45,405 nucleotides of DNA. It comes from Cyanophora paradoxa (Eukaryota > Glaucocystophyceae > Cyanophorales > Cyanophoraceae). The notes beneath the pieces were generated by a model, which worked only from the letters and a program-made list of their open reading frames with translations, had not been told where the DNA came from and did not search any database. The translations under genes were made by a program, and so were the position numbers. Shown piece after piece: positions 10,188-20,635 of the stretch (the stretch's first letter is position 1; every line of letters starts with the position of its first letter). The DNA is taken from assembly GCA_004431415.1 (NCBI GenBank), contig QPMI01000350.1:1-45405 (forward strand). The letters run 5' to 3'.

Positions 10188-12409
10188 ATGGGCGGCGACG
10201 CGGGCGAGCGGGACCTGACGGCAATGCTCCCAGACGAGTTGAAGGTCGAGATCCTCCGGGGACTTAGTCCCGTCGACGTCTGCAGAATTTCCCAAGTGCG
10301 CCCGCCCGCCTGCCCGCCTTAGTCCCGCCCGACGTCTGCAGAGTCTCCCAAGTGCGGCCGCCGCGGCCGCCCGACTCGCAAACGCTCCAGTTTATCTAAT
10401 CTACCACCACACGCAGGTTGCATCTCACTGGGTTGACGTTGCGCACGACAGGGCCCTCTGGCGCGAGTTCTGCGTCAGGGAGTATGGCTTCCTCCGGCTG
10501 GAGCGCTACTCGAACAGCGGCAATTGGTTCGAATGCTTCCGTAAGCGCGCGGAGATCAGCAAGCGCTTCGACAAGGGGGTCGTCGGCACTTTCGACGTTC
10601 ATTTTCTCAAAGGGCACGCGCAGTACGTGACCGGTGCGCCCGTCGCGTCTTGAAGGACGACGTCGACGCCCCCGCCCGGCCCGGTCCGAGGGGCGCGCGC
10701 CGGCGCAGAGGTGCTGCTGCTGGAGTCGGGCCGCGTGGCGACGGCGTCGGCCGACCACACGGCGCGCGTCTGGGACCCCGCGGACAACGAGTGCAAGCTG
10801 ACTCTCGAGGGCCACACGGGCGCCGTGACGGCGGCCGCTGAGGCGGCGGGCCGCCTCGTGACAGCCTCCGACGACTCGACTCTCCGCGTCTGGTCCCTCG
10901 CCTGTGCGCCCCGCGCCGCCCGCCCCTCCCCGCGGACCGCTGAGCCCCATCCCGGCCCCGCAGCCGGCGACTGCCTCAGCGAGGTGCGCCGCCGTCGCTG
11001 GGCGTCGCGGGGCAGGAGGCGCGTGGTGGCGGCGGCGGCTGACGCCGCGGCGGGTGCAGGTTAGGGCGCACGACGGGCCGGTGACGGCCCTCGCCGCAGT
11101 CGGCTCGTCGGTCTTCTCGGCGGGCACGGACCGCTTCGTGAAGCACTGGTCGCTGCCGGCGGCCGGCGCCCCGGCGACGCGACTCTCCTGCAGGCCCGCC
11201 GCCCCGCCCCGCCCGCCCCGCCCCGCGCGCTGTGCGGCGCCGCCGAGGCCCGGGCGCCGCGGCAGGTCTTCACGGGCCACCGGCGCCCCGTGGCGTGCGT
11301 GGCGCCCCTGCGCGGCGTCGCGTCGGGCTCCGTCCGCGCCCTCGCCGCCGGCGATGAGGCGCGCCCCCGGCCGGCTTCCCGTGCCCCCGCGGCGCCTCAC
11401 GGGCGGGCGCAGGCGGGGAGGTGGTGCTCTGGGACGTCCGCCAGGACATCTCATTCCGCGGCGTCCAGGGTGCCCCGCCCCGACCCGCCCCGGCCCCTGC
11501 GCCCCGACCGCCGCCCCTCCGGCCGAGCGCGGGCGCCGGGGCAGGGCGGCGGCTGGGGGCGCTGGCGGGCCCCACGGGGGCGGTGACGCACGCCGTGCAC
11601 CTCCCCTCCGCGGACCGCCTCCTCGCCGCCTCCGCCGACCGCTCCCTCTGGCGCCCGCCCCGCCCCGCCCGCCCCCTCCCCTCCCTCCCCTCACCGCCCC
11701 GCGCGCAGGCTGTGGGACGTGGCAACGGGCCAGCGCGTGACGAGCTGCGGGGGCCCCGGGGCGCCGCTGCCGGGCGTGACGTGCCTGGAGTGGGACGGGC
11801 AGCCGGCCTGCGACCGCGCCTACTCCGCCCACGAGGACGGCTCTGTCCGCGCGGTCCGCCTCGCCTCCTCGCCCCGCGCGCCGCCCTGAGCCCCGGCGCA
11901 GTGGGACCTGCGCGCCCGCGCCCCCGAGGCCGGCCGCACCCTCGCCACGCACGCCGGCGGGCCCGCGCACGCCCTCCAGGCGACCTCACCCCCGCGAGGC
12001 CAACCGCCCTGCCCCTGACGCGCCGGCAGGTGGACGGGTACAAGGCGGTCTCGGGCGGGGCGGACAACTTCATCCGCGTCTTCGACCTCCGCGCCGGCGC
12101 CCAGCGCTACGGCCTCCAGGTCGGCGCCCCAGCGCCCCGACCTCCCCGCCCCGCGCCCTCAGCTCGCCTCGCCCGGCGCGCGTGCGCAGGGCGGCTCGCT
12201 GCAGCAGCGGCGGCGGCCCGGCGGGGGCGGGGCCGGCCCGCACCCGACGAAGCAAGGCGTGACGGCGGTCCGCTTCGACGCCTGCCGCATCGTCGCTGCC
12301 ATCGGCCCGTGCGCACCGCGCGCCTGCACAGCCCCGGCCCGCTTTCGCGAGCCGACCGCTGACCCTCCGGCGCGCGCAGCGTGGTCAACAACTACTCCTT
12401 CGACGGCTA
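10188..12409 (+). CDS. F-box/WD40-repeat protein (SCF substrate receptor)
   Basis: Predicted substrate-recognition subunit of an SCF ubiquitin ligase. Exon 1 (10188-10295, 36 codons) encodes LPDELKVEILRGLSPVDVCR, the first half of an F-box. Exon 2 from 10417 completes it with VASHWVDVAHDRALWREFC. Then come WD40 blades: TASADHTARVWD, EGHTGAVTA, TASDDSTLRVWSL, AHDGPVTAL, SAGTDRFVKHWSL, GHRRPVACV, VVLWDVRQD, AASADRSL/LWDVATG and SGGADNFIRVFDLRAG. It ends VVNNYSFDG followed by TAG at 12407-12409. Blade count is about seven. The F-box plus propeller layout is typical of FBXW proteins, but I cannot assign an orthologue. Intron 1 contains a second copy of the exon 1 end and donor. Confidence 0.85.
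10318..10356 (+). repeat. duplicate of exon-1 end plus splice donor inside intron 1
   Basis: Bases 10263-10300 (CTTAGTCCC...CCCAAGTGCG, the last codons of F-box exon 1 and its donor) recur at 10318-10356 with few differences. The copies are 55 bp apart. Reading through to the second donor meets an in-frame TAG at its start. Confidence 0.85.
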
Positions 12410-12776
12410 GCGCCGCCTCCCCTCCGCGGCTGCCAGCTGGCTGAGCGCAACCGTGAAGTATGCATTCAGTGTACAGTCAGATCTCTGAAAACCTAATCTT
12501 TGCAACAATCGTAATCTCTTTACCAATGAAAATCTGTAAGACGGCGCACGAATCGGGAACAGGAGCAAATACACAGCGAACTGAATCGGCTAGAACTTCG
12601 GAACCTAACCATCTAACTGCAAGATGCAAGCACAAAGCGGCAAGAAAGGTTGCCGAAGGCTCCAGCCGGCCGGCACAGGCCGGGCCGAGGGGAGGCTCGT
12701 CGGGCGCCCGGTGAGGGCTGGCCATGGGGCGGAGCTCGAGCGGGGTCACGTGTGGGCGGCCATGGGGCCTCGGGGG
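12410..12776. other. convergent 3' intergenic region
   Basis: This lies between the F-box stop and the proline-rich gene stop. Bases 12450-12630 are notably AT-richer than the neighbouring genes and probably hold the 3' UTR and poly(A) signals of both genes. The right end carries the first part of a tandem duplication (12720-12789). No gene is seen. Confidence 0.5.
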
Positions 12777-12789
12777 TCACGCGTGGGCG
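12720..12789. repeat. tandem duplication over the proline-rich gene stop
   Basis: Two copies start with GGCCATGGGGC (12720 and 12758) and end with GGGGTCACGYGTGGGCG. The second copy contains the stop codon (12777-12779, minus strand) of the proline-rich membrane protein gene. The first copy lies just beyond it. Confidence 0.75.
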
Positions 12790-14269
12790 ACCTCCAGGCG
12801 GGACCCCGTGGAGGAGGGGTCGGAGATACAGGGGCTCGTCAGCGCGTTCCCGCTCAGCCCCTCCGGGCACTGCTACCCACCGCCGCGCGTCACGGGCGAG
12901 CCGGGAGAGGGCGGCGCGGCGCGGCGGGCGGCAGGGCGCACCGAGGGGTGGATTTTGCCCGCCGACTTGATCTTTACCACGGCTGCAGTGGACGGTGAGG
13001 GGGGAGGTGCGGTCTGCCGGGCCGTGGCGCCGGGGTGCGCACCGCCGGTCTCGGCGCCCACCACCGGCACGGTGCTCAAGCCGACACGGCTGCGACGGGG
13101 GCGTCAACGCGCTCTCCCGGGGAAGGCGGGGGAGGGCTCCCCCGGGGCTCCCGCCGGGGCGCACCCGCGGCGGACGAGGACGTACGAGACGCCGGCGATG
13201 GTCACCGCCAGGGCCACCTCCGCGGAGGCCGCGATCGCCGCCACCGTCTGCCCGCCCCCCGTGAGGCCCCCGCTCGCGCGCACGAGGGACGAGGGCCAGG
13301 GGGGCCGAGGAGCACGCACGCTGATGTTGGTGGTAGCGGCGGGCTGCGCGGCAGCAGCGGCGGCCGCCGCCTCCTCCTGCTGCGCGCCCTTCGCCACCTG
13401 CGCCGCCGGCTCAGCGCCCGACGCTTCGAGGGGCGAACAACTGCGCCGAAAGCACCTCGGCGCCCGTCTGGGACGAGCCAGCGGCGGCGGAGGAGGTCTC
13501 GGAGCTGGCGCTCGCACCGTAGGCGCTGGCGGTCGAAGAGCCGGTGGCGCCGGCGGCGGCGCTGGCCCCCGCGGGGAGGGCCGCAGCGCCGCGCGACCCG
13601 CTGCCGCCCGCACCGGCTGGTGGCGGTGGACCTCCCGTCGCGTTGGCGGGCGGCGGCAATCCCCCAGCCCCGTTTGGTGGCGGTGGCCGACTTCCTTCGC
13701 TGCTCCCTGACGGCGGGGGCGGCGGACCACCTGGGCTGCTGCCCAACGAAGGGGGCGGGGGCTGATCGGCTGTGCTGCTGCCGGAGGGGGGCGGCGGCTG
13801 ATCGCCTGTGCCGCTGCCGGGCGGGGGCGGCGGCTGATCGCCTGTGCTGTTCAATGAGGGCGGCGGCGGCTGATCGCCTGTGCCGCTGCCCGACGGCGGG
13901 GGCGGCGGCTGATCGCCTGTGCTGCTGCCGGGCGGGGGCGGCGGCGGACTCCCGGTCGCGTTGCCCGGCGGCGGGGGCGGGGGCCCGCTCGAGGTCGTCG
14001 TCGCGTTTGGCGCCGTCGCGTTCGGCGCCTGCGTCGGCTGCGGCGGTGGCGGGGCCGAGCCGTCAAGCGGCGGCGGCGGGGGCCCTGTGCCGCATGCGCC
14101 TCGTTAGTTGAGAAAGGGCACAACGTTTAATTTCACGCAGCGCACCATCGGTCGGGGGCGGGGGAGGCGCAGTCCCCCCAGGAGGGGGCGGCGGGGGCGC
14201 CTGAATCACCGCTATCTGAATTGCGAAAAGCGCCAGCAGAGCGTACGGGCCTACGCCCAGGGATGGCAT
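12777..14269 (-). CDS. proline-rich single-pass membrane protein (secreted ectodomain)
   Basis: Unrecognised surface protein. The N terminus MPSLGVGPYALLALFAIQIA is a good signal peptide and leads straight into PPPPPPGG. A GT-AG intron with a CTAAC branch-like motif follows. The ectodomain is then built of repeats such as GSSTGDQPPPPP and GNATGSPPPPPPG (extensin/pherophorin-like composition) with several NxT/S sites. A Ser/Ala/Thr-rich stretch follows, then a transmembrane segment, VAAIAASAEVALAVTIAGVS, ending in YVLVRR. A short tail ends LEVAHA and TGA at 12777-12779. Donors at the five introns read mostly GTGCGC, and all phases fit. Likely cell-surface or cell-covering protein; this is inferred from layout only. 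Confidence 0.65.
13620..13990 (-). repeat. coding repeats of the TGDQPPPPP type
   Basis: At least five imperfect repeats of about 12-13 codons (G-S-x-T-G-D-Q-P-P-P-P-P variants) form the proline-rich ectodomain. At the DNA level the shared core is GGCGATCAGCCGCCG on the coding strand. Confidence 0.75.
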
Positions 14270-15060
14270 AGATCTATAGATAGGAGAGATATATACGCCC
14301 CACGGAGAATTAAGGACGAGATCCCCTTGTTCCGTATTCGGATCCCCAGTGACAACGTACCGCGCAGGCTTCCCCCCGCGGGCACCTTCCGCCCGCGGGG
14401 GGCCGTCGCCTCCCGATCCACCGGTGCTGCAATCTTCGGCACTGCATCAAGCTGCCGGGGGGGGCGTACTCCCTCCCTCAAGGGGGCCTTTCCGTGCTCG
14501 GCCGACCGAAGCCGCTCCGGCGGTGGATGGCGGGCTGGGCGCCCCTCGTGGTCCAATCCCACGAACTGGAGCCCCAAAGTTGAGATCCGTCTAGCTTGTA
14601 GACGTTCTGTCTGCGGCCTGCATGTTTCTCGAAGTACAGGGATGGCATCATCGAAGGTGCGCCATCGATTCGAAGTGACGAGATGGCGATGTGAATGTTG
14701 CCACCAAAGCTGGGGCCTGCCCGCGAATGTCTGGGCTATGCGCAGCACCGTGACGCCATGCCAACTGCGACCTGCAGAACGCTGCAGCCTGTTGTGATCA
14801 TCCGAAAGAATTTGCGCGTCGAATAATTTACTACTGGAAGCAGCCCGGCTGGAGACGAACGGCCGGCGCGGCGGCGCCGTTTGCCGAGCTGGCCCGCCGC
14901 GGATTCAAGGGACGTCTTAGAGTAAAGTAGATGCGCGGCCTTGTAGTTGTGTTTGTTCAGTGCAGAGCTAAGGATCGGAGCTAAGTTGTTTGATGCACCT
15001 GTACTCCCCTTCAAATTCTATCCCCCTCTGCCGCTGTCTCTGATCATCGAGTCGAGCGGC
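14270..15060. other. divergent intergenic region, proline-rich gene / TPM-RING gene
   Basis: These 791 bp have lower GC than the genes. Open frames exist on both strands (for example 14251-14748 minus and 14736-15014 minus). They show no recognisable domain, no G/C third-position bias and no convincing splice sites, so I do not call them. GATCTATAGATAG directly abuts the proline-rich gene start. The region must hold both promoters. Confidence 0.45.
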
Positions 15061-17305
15061 ATGGCGTCGACGTCGTTCGTCGCAACCTTGATCTGGCCGT
15101 GCGAATATTCAGCAGTATGCACAGCCCCGACCGCACCGACATCTCGGCTGAGCAGCTGCTCTCCGCTGTCGTTAGCTAGCGCGGCGCTGCCAGCGTTCCA
15201 ACCCGCCGCACGTTGCGGTCCTAGTCTACGACTTGGCCGCACCCGGTCCTTCGCCGTTCACCCGATCCGTCGACTAGCGCCAATCGTACGCGGCCGGCCG
15301 GGTTCGTACGCGAGTGTGAACGTCAACTGCGGAGGGGCGCATGGAAGCGCAGGCTTTAAGCAGCGCAAGCGGCTGCCACCGGAGAAGCCCAGCTGCTCCG
15401 CCAGCGGGCGGTGGGGCGCCAGCTGCATCAAAGCGGTCCTAGTGTTCCTCCGCAGCGTGCTGGGACGGTTAGCCCGTGCCGCTACGCTGGTGGTCCTCGC
15501 CGTCGCGCTGTCGCTGCGCGCTCCGTGCGCCGCGTATGGAAGCCAGCTCGCCACAGTGCCGAGGTCAGCCCCGGCCGCGGAGCCGCTGCAGGAGGCCGCG
15601 CCCCGGGTGCAGGATACGCACGGCGCGCTCCGCTTGAACGCGGAGGAGACTCCGAATCCCGCACGGCAGTGGCGCGCGTGCAAGCGCCCCCGGAGGTCTG
15701 CCCTCTCCCCGATCCGTCGCCCGGCCCCGCGGCCCCCGGGCGACGCGAGCGCGGGCGCAGGTCGTGCGTGTGCAACGCAGACGGCGTGCTGTCGGAGGAC
15801 GCGGCGGAGAGGCTCGAGGCCATCGCCCGCCAACTCGAGCAGGAGCGGGGCCACCAGGTCCGGCTCCTCCCCATCGAGCTCCGCCCCCCCCCCCCCCCCT
15901 CCCCTCCCCCCCCCCCCCCCCCCCCCCCCCCTCCCCCCGCGCGCGCGGCCGGGCACGGCGCGGCCGACGCTTCACTGCAGATCGGGTACGCGGTCGTGAG
16001 GGCCATCGGCGCGTCGGGGGAGCGGGCGACGGCGGAGGAGGCCGCGCGGGCGGCCAGGCGCCTCCACGACCGGTGCGCGGCGCCGGGCCGGGCCGAGCTC
16101 GCGGGCCGGGCGACGGCGGGCGGGGCCAGGTGGGGGGTGGGGCACGCCGGCAAGGGGGACGGCGTGCTCGTTCTCTTCAGCGCCGAGGACCGCCGCGTGC
16201 ACATCTCCACGGGCGCGGCCCGCCCCCGCCCTTGCCCGCCCCCTGCCCCTCACCCGCTGCAGGTGCGGCAGTACGGCGGGAGCTCTCGGACCAGCAGTGC
16301 GCCTGGATCGTCGAGTCGGCGCGGCCGCTGCTGCGAGCCGGCGACCACGGAGCCGCCCTCGTCCACATCGGTCCGCCTCTGCTCGCCTCCCGCCGGCCGC
16401 CCCGCCCCGCCCCGCGGCCGCCGAGCCGGCCTCGCAGCGGAAGGGATCCAGCGGCGGCTGTGCCCGAGCAGCGCGGGGGCGCAGCGGGGAAGCCGCTCGG
16501 GCCCGCTGGTCGTCGCGGCGGCGGTCACGGCGCTGCTGGCCTCGCGGTACGCCGGGGCGCGGCGGAAGGGGCGGGAGCAGGAGGCGAGGGCGGCGCTGCG
16601 GGAGCTGCGGCGCCTGCGGGGGGAGCCCGGCCACACGGGCGCCCTCTGCGCCCTCTGCTTCGAGGCGGCGGGGCGGCACTCCGACGGGCTCCTCCCCTGC
16701 GGCCACAACTTCCACCCCCGCTGCCTCGCGCAGGGCGGCCACAGCGCCGCCTGCCCCGTCTGCGGCGCGCCGACCGCCCCTGGCGCCCCCGCCGCCGCCC
16801 GCTGGGTTCCGCTCACGGGGGCGCACGGCCTGCCCCGCGGGGCCGCCCGCCGCGCCGCCGCCGCCGTCGCGACGGACGAGTACCTGAGGGCGGCCGCCCG
16901 CCGGCTCGGCAGGCGGTACGCGGCGGTGCTACCGGCGCCCGGGGAGCCGTCGGCCTGGGAGGAGGCGGTCACGCGCTACGTTCTCGCCGAAGCGAGAGAT
17001 GCGGACGAGGAGGAGGCCGCGTTCGGCGCCTGGCGCTGGGCCCGGGGGAGACGGCGGCGGCGCGGCTTCTACCAGTGGATGGCCCCGCACAGCTACACGT
17101 ACAACCCGCGCCGTGCGCCCCGGCCGCTCTCCTGAGTCTGCCGCGCCGCGTGGGGCGTGACGCACCCGCAGGGTGGGGCGGGAGCCCCTCGCCGAGCCCC
17201 TCGCCCGACGAGTCGAAGCGCAGCAGCAGCAGCGGCTGGAGCGACTTCGGCGGCTTCGGCGGCGGCTCGAGCAGCGGCGGCGGCGGCGGCGGCGGCGACT
17301 GGTGA
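15061..17305 (+). CDS. plastid-targeted-looking TPM-domain protein with a RING-H2 finger
   Basis: The N terminus (tentative ATG 15061) is long, Ser/Ala/Arg-rich and followed by a hydrophobic segment, AATLVVLAVALSLRAPCAA. This resembles a bipartite plastid/thylakoid targeting region. A TPM (TLP18.3/Psb32/MOLO-1) domain follows: CNADGVLSEDAAERLEAIA, GHQVRLLPIEL, IGYAVVRAIG, GKGDGVLVLFSAEDRRVHI and SDQQCAWIVESARPLL. After a second hydrophobic segment (VVAAAVTALLA) comes a RING-H2 finger with CALC, LPCGHNFHPRC and CPVC spacing (about 16647-16763). A final spliced exon ends DFGGFGGGSSSGGGGGGGDW, the Gly-rich tail usual in TPM proteins. The poly-C intron at 15884-15938 lacks a clear donor. TPM proteins assist photosystem II repair in plants; the RING part suggests ubiquitin-ligase activity. 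Localisation is unproven. Confidence 0.75.
15884..15938 (+). repeat. poly-C tract in TPM-gene intron
   Basis: About 55 bases are almost pure C (a few T) between the exons ending PIEL and starting IGYAVV. The intron acceptor is CACTGCAG near 15980. The tract makes the donor position and length uncertain. Confidence 0.8.
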
Positions 17306-17398
17306 CCCCGCAGCGCGCCTCGGCGCTGCAGGCTCGCCCTCTATTTGCACACAATGCAGAGTCGCGCTCCAAACGGGCGGGCAGTGCGTGGGCCGAGG

Positions 17399-18720
17399 TC
17401 AGGCGGGCCCGGCGAGGCGGCGGAGGAGGGCGGCGAGGGCGGCCCCCGAGGCGGACGTGGGGGCGCGCATCGCCCACGCCGGCGCGGGGGCCTCCCCGGG
17501 GACCTCCTCGAGGGCCCCGGCCCGGGGCGAGCCCGCCTCCGCGACGCTCCGGAAGCGGCCGGGGCGCCAGGCCGCGAGGGAGGGCTCCAGCAGCGCCCCC
17601 GCCGCGCTCGGGTCGTAGAGCATTCCTGCGCGCCCGGCGGCGGGGTCAGAGCAGGCGGGCCGGGGAGCGCCGGGCGGGGCGCCTCACCGTCCTGTCCCCC
17701 GCACAGAGCGCGGAGCCCTGCGGGCGGGTCGAAAGGGGTACAATTTGAGGCGATGGAGGCACACGCACCCTCGGTGATGAAGCGGCCCGGGGCGCGAGCA
17801 GAGGGCGGGACGGGCGAGGCGGGGAGGGGCGCGAGGGCGGGGTCCGAGCAGGGAAGCGCCGCGTCCGCGAGGTAGAGGGAAAGGGGGGCGGCGACGGGGG
17901 CGGCGAGCACGGAGGCGGCAGCCGCCGGGTCCACCCAGAAGTTCCACTCGCTGGCGTTGTTGGGGAAGGGGGCCGCCCCCTGCGGCGCCGGGCCCATAGC
18001 CCCGCCCATCACCAGCACGCCCGCGAGGGCCGAGGAGGACGCCGCGGGGGAGGCAAGCGACAGGGCCGCCGCGACGTTCGTAAGGGGCCCCAGGCAGAGG
18101 AGAAAGAGGGATCCCGGGCCTGCGGGCGGGGCCGCCAGTAGCGCCGCCAGCGCCGCCTGCGCCCCCGGCTGCGGCGCCCGCGCGGGGGCGCCCGGCCCGA
18201 AGGAGAAGCCGGCAGCAGCGTCCGCGTCGGCTCGCCACGCGGCGGGGAAGGCGTGGCCCGCCGCGCCCCTCTCCTCGCCGAAGAACACGGGAACGTCTGC
18301 GCGGCCCGCCTGTCTCGAGCTCAGCGCGGGGCCGTGGGCGCGCGCATTCGAGCTCGAGCACCGCACCTTCTCAAGGAGCTTGGCCACGTTCGAGGCGCCC
18401 GCTTGTACGTGCGCCAACCCGTCCACGATTGACACGGCGTGCAGCTTAAGCGGTCGCCCCCCGAGCGCAGACACACCAGCCGCCTCGGCAGAGAGGACCA
18501 TCGCCAGCGCCGTCAGATCATCGATGCCGGCGTCCGTATCCACGACAACGTAAAGTGGCTGAGGGGCAGGCGCCGGCGCGCCCGGCGTTCGAGTCGCCGC
18601 GACAGCCACAGCCACAACCATCGCGGCCGCGGTGACGAGGGCGCACGCGAGCGCGGCGCGCCGCCAGGAGCGTTGGCGGACGGCGCCGGGCTCGTGCAGC
18701 TCGCCGCGAGCGAGCTGCAT
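17399..18720 (-). CDS. inosine-uridine preferring nucleoside hydrolase, membrane-anchored
   Basis: N-ribohydrolase that splits ribonucleosides into base and ribose. After a basic N terminus and a signal-anchor (ALVTAAAMVVAVAVAA) comes the calcium/ribose-binding motif DTDAGIDD. Then follow HAVSIVDGLAHVQAGASNVA, DVPVFFG, LCLGPLTNVAAAL, VMGGA and NNASEWNFWVDPAAA, all in IUNH order. The last exon supplies MLYDPSAAGALLEPSL, equivalent to the family HDP active-site region, but with Tyr where His is common. It ends LLRRLAGPA followed by a stop at 17399. A 57-nt stretch near 18310-18366 (GTGCGG...GAGACAG) is either an in-frame intron or an insert of 19 residues. The final intron GTGAGG...CGCAG is clear. 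Probable location is secretory pathway, vacuole or surface. It diverges from the WD gene with 162 bp between starts. Confidence 0.85.
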
Positions 18721-18882
18721 GCTGAGGATGCACTAGGACATTTTAGAGAGCTGCAGAGCTCCTTGAAATCAGCAGAGTCAGCAGAGTTCCTTGAATTCGC
18801 CGCTTGAGCCCGCCTGAATATCGATACCCTGGCAAGTCGGCGGCAACTCAGGCTGCGCCTGCTCAAACTCTCATCTGGACCG
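18721..18882. promoter_or_regulatory. shared divergent promoter with 18-bp direct repeats
   Basis: 162 bp lie between the start codons of the nucleoside hydrolase and the WD protein. Two 18-bp copies of GCAGAGYTCCTTGAAWTC lie at 18753-18770 and 18781-18798 (16 of 18 identical). They are the only obvious candidate regulatory element. Confidence 0.5.
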
Positions 18883-20554
18883 ATGAGCGCGCCCCCAGCG
18901 TCAATTCAAGCCGATGTGAAGGTGAGCGTCGCGCACGCGCTTCAGACTCAAATTTGATCCGGTTCAAAATCGGCAGCTGCAGGAGCTCGAGCTGCAGGCA
19001 CGTTTAGCGAGGCTGGCGGAGATGCGGCGCCAAAAAGAGATCTTGCGCAAGAGAAGCGCCTCGAAGCGCACTCGGAGCGAGGCCGGCTGCTCGCAAACAT
19101 GTCTGGAGGCGTCGCAGTCGCAGCAGCCACCCAGCGAGCAGCCATCGTGCGGTGAGGCGGGCGAATCGTCAGCGGTTGGGGGCGCGTGCACGGCGAGCTC
19201 TAGCCTTGTTGCATGCCTCCGCCACCCGGGCCCAGTTTTGCTCGTTCGAGCGAGCTCGAGCGCCGGCGCCGGCAGTGCGAGGGTCGCCGTGATGAGCAGG
19301 AGCGCCGTAACCGTTTGGGAGGCCGCTGACGACGCGTTCCGGCTGTGCTGTGTGATTGGCGAGCAGGCCGCGGGGAAGGTGCGCCTTCCTGCTCGTCCCT
19401 CCTTCCGCGCCCCACAGTTGACCGCACCGCCAGACCGCTTCTTTCGAAGCCTGCGACTTCGCCGACGCGTCGGGCGAATCCGTGCTCGTCGTCGGCTCCT
19501 TCTCCTCGGGTTGTTTGGAGTGCGCAACGCGAGCCCAGATTTCCAGGCTTGGCTCTGGCCTCGCGCTCACCCGCAGCGCCCCGGCCAGGCCCCGGGTGCG
19601 AGGCGGCGTCTTCAGCGTCTCCGATGGGCAGCCGTCGGTCTCGTTCCTCCCCCCCAGCGGCTCCCCCTTCACCTCCGCCCTCTTCGTGCCTCCGCACCCT
19701 TCAAGACCTGAACGTGCGCTTTCAAGACCCAAACATGCGCTACGACTTTGCTTAATGCAGGCCGCGCAGGAGTATTCCTCACGGGCCACGAGGACGGGTC
19801 CGTGTTGCGCTGGAGCCTCTCCGGGTGCCCCTGTACCCCCGTCGATCTCCCTCCGCCTACCCCTCACCGTACCCCCAGGCCTCAACCGGAGCCGCTCGAG
19901 CTCCCCGCAGCCCCGCTGACCCACGAGTCTGCCGGGAGGGCCGTGGCACCGCTGGAGCTCCCGCAGGGGTACCCCACCGACGGCGCCCGCCCGCCCGTCG
20001 TCGCCGGCGTCGCCGGTGGCCTCCGCCTCTGCTTCTGGTAGCGCGGTACCCCTCTGGCCCCGCTGCTCCCCGCCGAGGCGCGCCGCAGGGACTACGAGGC
20101 GAGCGCGCTGCTGCGGGTCGTCGCGCTGCCCCTCCGCGTGCGCCACGTCGCCCTCCTCGCGCCGCCCACCCGCCCCGACGACCCCGACGCCGAGCCGCCC
20201 CTCTTCATCGCCACCGCCGCCTCCGCCGGCCCCGGCCCCGCCGCCTCCCTCTCCGTCCTCGACGAGGAGGGCGCCCTCGTACCCGTCGCCTCCTGCCCCG
20301 GCCCGCCCTGTTCTGCCCTCGCCCTCGGCCCCCTCCGCGGCCCCGCCCCGCCGTCCCTCTTCCTCGGCCGCCCCGACGGGAGCATCGCTGCCTGGCGCCC
20401 CCACGACGCCTCCGCCCCGCCCTGCCCCGCCCCAGCCGCCGCCGCTGGCGTCACCTCCCTGTGCTGGCTGGCGGGGGGCCCGCGCTCCCGGGGCGACGCG
20501 CTCGTCGTCGGGACGGCGGATGGCTGCGTGCACGTCTTCGCGGGGGGCGCGTAG
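18883..20554 (+). CDS. coiled-coil / WD-repeat beta-propeller protein, unassigned
   Basis: Exon 1 (18883-18921, 13 codons, MSAPPASIQADVK) ends at GTGAGC. Exon 2 from 18977 continues with LQELELQARLARLAEMRRQK, a charged coiled coil. Propeller-like strands follow: VLLVRASSSAGAGSARVAVM, SRSAVTVWEAADDAFRL, ESVLVVGSFSSG, GVFSVSDGQPSVSFLPP, VFLTGHEDGSVLRWSL, SLFLGRPDGSIAAWRPH and ALVVGTADGCVHVFAGG, with a stop at 20552-20554. I do not recognise the orthologue. The propeller suggests a protein-interaction scaffold. It converges on MAEA with 81 bp between stops. Exon borders between 19400 and 20140 are uncertain. Confidence 0.65.
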
Positions 20555-20635
20555 ACGACGCGGCTGTGCAGGTGTGTGTATGTACAGGCGTGTATGGTAC
20601 AGGGGCGACGGGGCGGGGCGGGGCGGGGCGCGGGG

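Noticed and set aside
14251-15014. Minus-strand open frames in the 14270-15060 gap
   Set aside because: No domain, no G/C third-position bias and no supporting splice sites.
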